Assembly: GCF_002902905.1 (NCBI RefSeq)
Contig: NZ_CP026124.1
Span: 4,154,001-4,218,000, forward strand
From: Achromobacter sp. AONIH1
GTDB lineage: Bacteria > Pseudomonadota > Gammaproteobacteria > Burkholderiales > Burkholderiaceae_B
Direction of reading: 5' to 3'
DNA length: 64,000 bases
Part shown: one piece after another, positions 60,190 through 64,000 of the stretch
Position numbering within the stretch: position 1 is the stretch's first letter
Layout: each line of letters begins with the position of its first letter
Notes under the pieces: generated by a model
What the model was told of the DNA's origin: nothing
What the model saw: only the letters and a program-made list of their open reading frames with translations
Database searches by the model: none
Position numbers and translations under genes: made by a program

Positions 60190-61751
60190 GGATACGCGCC
60201 CAAATCGGCATGGTGCTGAACCTGGACAAGTGCATCGGCTGCCATACCTGCTCGGTCACCTGCAAGAACGTCTGGACCAGCCGCGACGGCGTCGAGTACG
60301 CCTGGTTCAACAACGTGGAAACCAAGCCCGGCATCGGCTATCCCAAGGAATGGGAGAACCAGGGCAAGTGGAAGGGCGGCTGGAACCGCACGGCCAGCGG
60401 CAAGCTGGAACCGCGCCAGGGCGGCAAGCTGCGCATCCTGGCCAATCTGTTCGCCAACCCGAACCTGCCGCAGATCGACGACTACTACGAGCCCTACACC
60501 TACGACTACGAGCACCTGAAGAACGCGCCGCTGTCGCAGACGCCGCCGACCGCGCGTCCGGTGTCGGTGCTGACCGGCAAGAAGATGGACAAGATCCATT
60601 GGGGCCCGAACTGGGAAGACGACCTGGGCGGCGAGTTCAGCGCGCGCAGCCGCGACCAGCTGTTCGAGGGCGTGCAGAAGGAGATGTACTCGACCTTCGA
60701 GAACACCTTCATGATGTACCTGCCGCGCCTGTGCGAGCACTGCCTGAACCCGGCCTGTGTCGCCAGCTGCCCGTCCGGCTCTATCTACAAGCGCGAGGAC
60801 GATGGCATCGTGCTGGTGGACCAGGACAAGTGCCGGGGCTGGCGCATGTGCATCTCCGGCTGCCCGTACAAGAAGATCTACTACAACTGGCAGAGCGGCA
60901 AGGCCGAGAAGTGCACCTTCTGCTATCCGCGCATCGAGGCCGGCCAGCCGACCGTGTGCTCCGAGACCTGCGTGGGCCGGATCCGCTACCTGGGCGTGAT
61001 GCTGTACGACGCCGACCAGATCGAGCGCGCCGCCGCCGTGGCCAGCGAGCAGGACCTGTACCAGTCGCAGCTGGACCTGTTCCTGGATCCGCACTCGCCC
61101 GAGGTGATCGCCGCCGCGCGCGAGCAGGGCATTCCCGAGTCCTGGCTGGAGGCCGCCCGCAAGTCGCCGGTCTACAAGATGGCCGTGCAATGGCGCGTGG
61201 CCTTCCCGCTGCACCCGGAATACCGCACGCTGCCCATGGTCTGGTACATCCCGCCGCTGTCGCCGATCCAGACGGCCGCCGAGTCCGGCAAGATGCCGAC
61301 CCGCACCGTGGGCAAGAGCGCCATGATCCCGGACGTGTCCAGCCTGCGCATCCCCGTGCGCTACCTGGCCAACCTGCTGACGGCGGGCAAGGAAGAGCCG
61401 GTGCTGCTGGCGCTGGAGCGCATGCTGGCCATGCGCGCCTACAAGCGCTCGGAGACCGTGCACGGCGAGCTGGACAGCGAGCTGCTGGCCCGGGTCGGCC
61501 TGGACGACGCCACCGTGCAGGACATGTACCGCATCATGGCCATCGCCGACTACGAGGACCGCTTCGTGGTGCCGAGCAGCCACAAGGAAATGGTCGAGGA
61601 CAGCTTCAACGAGAAGGGCAGCTGCGGCTTCACCTTCGGCAACGGCTGCTCGGGCGGCGTGTCCGAGGGCTCGCTGTTCGGCAAGAAGCCGCAGGGCAGC
61701 GAGATCTTCATCGACATGCCCAAGTCCCGCAAGAAGGCCGCCGCGGCCTGA
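60186..61751 (+). CDS. narH: Respiratory nitrate reductase beta subunit
   Basis: 521 aa. Four cysteine groups bind the Fe-S clusters: CIGCHTCSVTC, CEHCLNPACVASC, CRGWRMCISGC (tryptophan in place of one cysteine, giving the [3Fe-4S] cluster) and CTFCYPR...TVCSETC. It carries electrons from the NarI haems to NarG. Coupled to narG by a 4-bp overlap and followed by narJ after 15 bp. Confidence 0.97.
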   Translation: MRIRAQIGMVLNLDKCIGCHTCSVTCKNVWTSRDGVEYAWFNNVETKPGIGYPKEWENQGKWKGGWNRTASGKLEPRQGGKLRILANLFANPNLPQIDDYYEPYTYDYEHLKNAPLSQTPPTARPVSVLTGKKMDKIHWGPNWEDDLGGEFSARSRDQLFEGVQKEMYSTFENTFMMYLPRLCEHCLNPACVASCPSGSIYKREDDGIVLVDQDKCRGWRMCISGCPYKKIYYNWQSGKAEKCTFCYPRIEAGQPTVCSETCVGRIRYLGVMLYDADQIERAAAVASEQDLYQSQLDLFLDPHSPEVIAAAREQGIPESWLEAARKSPVYKMAVQWRVAFPLHPEYRTLPMVWYIPPLSPIQTAAESGKMPTRTVGKSAMIPDVSSLRIPVRYLANLLTAGKEEPVLLALERMLAMRAYKRSETVHGELDSELLARVGLDDATVQDMYRIMAIADYEDRFVVPSSHKEMVEDSFNEKGSCGFTFGNGCSGGVSEGSLFGKKPQGSEIFIDMPKSRKKAAAA

Positions 61752-61766
61752 GCAAAGGAGAACACG

Positions 61767-62414
61767 ATGAGCTTGTACCGACTGCTTTCCGCGCTGCTCA
61801 GCTACCCCGAGCAGGAGCTGCTGGACGCCTTGCCCGAGATCGACGCCGCGCTGGCCGAGCACCCCTGGGCCGGCGAGACGCTGGAACCCCTGACCGCCTG
61901 GCTGGGCGGCCAGGCCCTGATCCCGCTGCAGGAAACCTACGTCGCCACCTTCGACCGCAACCGCTCGCACTCGCTGCACCTGTTCGAGCACGTGCACGGC
62001 GAAAGCCGCGACCGGGGCCAGGCCATGGTGGACCTGTTGCAGACCTACCGCGACCATGGCTTTGAACCCGTGGTGTCGGAACTGCCGGACCATGTGCCGC
62101 TGTTCCTGGAGTTCCTGGGCGTGATCGACGCCAACCAGGCCCAGGCGCTGCTGGACGAGGCCATCCACGTGCTGGCCGCCATCGGTTCGCGGCTGGCGCG
62201 CGGCGACAGCCCCTATGCCTGCGTCTTCGCCGTGCTGCGCGACCTGTCCGGCGTGACGCCGCGCGAGCAGACCGAGGCGCCGGTGCGCGACATGGACGAG
62301 GCCATGGAGACCTTCGGCGCCGGCCCGGACGGCATCGAGCCGCTGCTGCGCCCGGCCGCCCAGGGCGGCGCGCACGCGGTGCATTTCTACCCCCGCGGGA
62401 CGGCCGCCCGCTGA
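61767..62414 (+). CDS. narJ: Nitrate reductase molybdenum cofactor assembly chaperone
   Basis: 215 aa, AAAGGAG before the start. The all-helical NarJ/TorD pattern is visible: LYRLLSALLSYPEQELLDAL, YVATFDRNRSHSLHLFEHVHGESRDRGQAMVDLLQTY and LPDHVPLFLEFLG. It holds NarGH open for insertion of the molybdenum cofactor and is not part of the final complex. The tail contains a conserved-looking EPLLRP segment. Confidence 0.96.
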   Translation: MSLYRLLSALLSYPEQELLDALPEIDAALAEHPWAGETLEPLTAWLGGQALIPLQETYVATFDRNRSHSLHLFEHVHGESRDRGQAMVDLLQTYRDHGFEPVVSELPDHVPLFLEFLGVIDANQAQALLDEAIHVLAAIGSRLARGDSPYACVFAVLRDLSGVTPREQTEAPVRDMDEAMETFGAGPDGIEPLLRPAAQGGAHAVHFYPRGTAAR

Positions 62415-62435
62415 CCGCTGCCAGGAACACGCATC

Positions 62436-63119
62436 ATGAACACCCTGAACCAGTTCTTCTTCGGCATCTATCCCTACATTGCCTTGACCGTCTTTCTTTT
62501 GGGCAGCCTGGTCCGCTTCGAGCGCGAGCAATACACCTGGAAGACCGACAGCTCGCAGCTGCTGCACCACGGCCGCCTGCGGCTGGGCAACATCCTGTTC
62601 CACGTCGGCATCCTGGGCCTGTTCTTCGGCCACGCCGTCGGCCTGCTGACGCCGGTGGTGGTCTGGGACACGCTGGGCGTGTCGCATTCGCTCAAGCAGA
62701 TGGTCGCCATGGTGGCCGGCGGCGTGATGGGAGGGCTGTGCCTGATCGGCCTGTTGATCCTGATCCACCGCCGCATGAGCGATCCGCGCATCGCCGCCAC
62801 CACCAAGCCGGGCGACAAGCTGCTGCTGCTCTGGATCCTGGTCACGCTGCTGCTGGGCCTGTCGACCATCGCGCTGTCCGCCGGTCACATGGACGGCGAG
62901 GTGATGGTCAGCCTGATGACCTGGGCGCAGCACATCGTCACCTTCCAGGGCGACGCCGCCAGCCATATCGCCGGCGTCTCGCCGGTGTTCAAGGCGCACC
63001 TGTTCATGGGACTCACGCTGTTCGTGATCTTTCCCTTCACCCGGCTGGTGCACGTCTGGAGCGGCTTCGCCTCGCTGGGCTACCTGGGCCGAGCCTGGCA
63101 GCTGGTGCGTCCGCGCTGA
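62436..63119 (+). CDS. narI: Respiratory nitrate reductase gamma subunit (cytochrome b)
   Basis: 227 aa with five helices: FFFGIYPYIALTVFLLGSLVRFEREQYTWKTDSSQLL, LGNILFHVGILGLFFGHAVGLL, MVAMVAGGVMGGLCLIGLLILI, LLLLWILVTLLLGLSTIAL and AHLFMGLTLFVIFPFTRLVHVWSG. Histidines in FHVGI, FGHAV, the AHLFM start and RLVHVW are the haem b ligands. It oxidises quinol and passes electrons to NarH. Confidence 0.97.
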   Translation: MNTLNQFFFGIYPYIALTVFLLGSLVRFEREQYTWKTDSSQLLHHGRLRLGNILFHVGILGLFFGHAVGLLTPVVVWDTLGVSHSLKQMVAMVAGGVMGGLCLIGLLILIHRRMSDPRIAATTKPGDKLLLLWILVTLLLGLSTIALSAGHMDGEVMVSLMTWAQHIVTFQGDAASHIAGVSPVFKAHLFMGLTLFVIFPFTRLVHVWSGFASLGYLGRAWQLVRPR

Positions 63120-63149
63120 GCCGCGTCCCGGAACACGAAGGAGTCGAAC

Positions 63150-63914
63150 ATGCCTGTCATCGTCAATGGCGTCGAACTGAACGATGCCGATCTGGAACGC
63201 GAATTGCCGCGCCACGCCGACGCCGGCAACCCGATGCGCAGCGCCATCACCGCGCTGGTGCTGCGCCGGGTGCTGCTGGACGAGGCCGGCCGGCAGGGGC
63301 TGGACGCCGAGGACGAGGAAGTCGCCATCGGCGCGCTGCTGGCCAGCGAGGCGAGGGCGCCGCAGGCCGATGAGGCCGCCTGCCGGCGCTTCTACCAGAC
63401 CCATCCCGAGCGCTTCATGGTGGGCGAGCTGATCGAGGCCGACCATATCCTGTTCCAGGTCACGCCCGGCGTGAACCTGGACATGCTGCGCGCCCACGCC
63501 AGGGTGGTGCTGGACGAGCTGATGGCCGATCCGTCGCGCTTCGCGGAGGTGGCGCGCGAGCAGTCCAACTGTCCGTCGGCCGCGGTCGGCGGCAGCCTGG
63601 GCCAGCTCGGGCGCGGCGATACGGTGCCGGAGTTCGAGCGCGCCGTGTTCGCCTTGCCCGCCGGCGGGCTGCTGCCGCAGCTGCTGGAAACCCGCCACGG
63701 CCTGCACATCGTGCGCGTCACGCGCCGCATCGAGGGGCGCATGCTGGCCTATGAGCAGGTGGCGCAGCAGATCGCCCACGCCTTGTCCTCGGTGAGCCGG
63801 GACACGGCCTGGCGTCAGTACATCAAGCTGCTGGTGGGGCGCGCCAGCGTCGAGGGCATCGACCTGGACGACGGCGAGCCCGAGCGCGTGTTCGGCGGCG
63901 GGAGCGCGCCATGA
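63150..63914 (+). CDS. Parvulin-type peptidyl-prolyl isomerase of the nar operon
   Basis: 254 aa, AAGGAG before the start. The parvulin domain is residues about 95-205: EADHILFQV, SRFAEVAREQSNCPSAAVGGSLGQLGRGDTVPEFERAVFALPAGG and ETRHGLHIVRV. No signal peptide, so cytoplasmic, which fits a folding helper for NarGH. A parvulin gene after narI is a known arrangement in beta- and gammaproteobacterial nar operons. Start of the next gene overlaps by ATGA. Confidence 0.93.
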   Translation: MPVIVNGVELNDADLERELPRHADAGNPMRSAITALVLRRVLLDEAGRQGLDAEDEEVAIGALLASEARAPQADEAACRRFYQTHPERFMVGELIEADHILFQVTPGVNLDMLRAHARVVLDELMADPSRFAEVAREQSNCPSAAVGGSLGQLGRGDTVPEFERAVFALPAGGLLPQLLETRHGLHIVRVTRRIEGRMLAYEQVAQQIAHALSSVSRDTAWRQYIKLLVGRASVEGIDLDDGEPERVFGGGSAP

Positions 63915-64000
63915 AGCCCCCGTCTGTTCTTGAGTCTGTTTCTGAATCCGCTGCTGCATCCGTCAAGGCCTCTGCCGTCGCGCCCGGCGCCCCGTCCTGG
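63911..64000 (+). CDS. Start of the next nar-operon gene, cut by the window edge
   Basis: 30 codons from the ATG at 63911, overlapping the parvulin gene stop by 4 bp. The visible part is low-complexity (S, A, P, E, V rich) and carries no motif. In related operons a molybdopterin-synthesis gene such as moaA follows, but nothing in these 30 residues proves that. Confidence 0.5.
   Translation, partial: MKPPSVLESVSESAAASVKASAVAPGAPSW

Noticed and set aside
60075..63959. Another long minus-strand open frame opposite narHJI and the parvulin gene
   Set aside because: Same reason: shadow of real genes, no motif, low-complexity H/Q/A/G composition.

Overview
The window is GC-rich, densely coded DNA from a Gram-negative betaproteobacterium. 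A Bug-type tripartite tricarboxylate receptor, four LysR regulators, a split NarK1/NarK2 pair, a phasin and an ANR/FNR regulator together suggest Burkholderiales, most like the Alcaligenaceae (Achromobacter/Bordetella type). This is inferred from gene content; there is no rRNA gene and no tRNA gene that I could recognise.

Layout. (1) 1-5.0 kb: a periplasmic oxidant-repair block. It holds secreted MsrA (cut by the edge), Tat-secreted MsrB, a methionine-rich M-x-K-D-x repeat protein, an MsrP/YedY-like molybdoenzyme and its membrane cytochrome b, with a divergent OmpR-type two-component pair. (2) 5.1-9.8 kb: a small membrane protein, a rifampin-phosphotransferase-like dikinase in an operon with a TetR regulator that has a near-perfect 42-bp palindromic operator, and a nitronate monooxygenase-like flavoprotein. 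(3) 9.9-13.0 kb: anaerobic ribonucleotide reductase. The glycyl-radical segment is encoded by a separate 62-codon gene, and two NrdR boxes plus an ANR-like box lie upstream. (4) 13.3-24.2 kb: LysR and MocR regulators with M20 and M81 peptidase-family hydrolases, orphan solute receptors and an amino acid permease. (5) 24.35-38.3 kb: a long one-direction catabolic operon. It encodes a GntR regulator, a complete Liv-type ABC importer, a LeuCD-like hydratase, HyuB/HyuA, an isochorismatase-family gene with a frameshift, a flavoprotein and an ICL/PEPM lyase. (6) 38.4-47.4 kb: SelU, then a low-oxygen block of Usp, DUF4010 protein, phasin, ANR, a NarL-type two-component pair, flavodoxin, CBS protein and MBL/beta-CASP protein. 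ANR-like boxes lie in front of several of these. (7) 47.4-52.0 kb: two LysR genes paired with a short-chain dehydrogenase and an FAD monooxygenase, plus a zinc-ribbon/L7-L12-like small protein. (8) 52.1-64 kb: nnrS with an NsrR-like box, then narK1-narK2-narGHJI-ppiC and the start of one more gene.

How it fits together. Regions 3, 6 and 8 form an anaerobic and nitrate-respiration programme that the local ANR protein could coordinate. Region 1 looks like a defence against hypochlorite-type oxidants. Region 5 is the best candidate for an undescribed pathway: its enzymes can be ordered as cyclic imide opening, amide hydrolysis, hydration of a substituted maleate and retro-aldol cleavage to pyruvate plus a short acid. 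All functional statements come from reading motifs; no database search was run.
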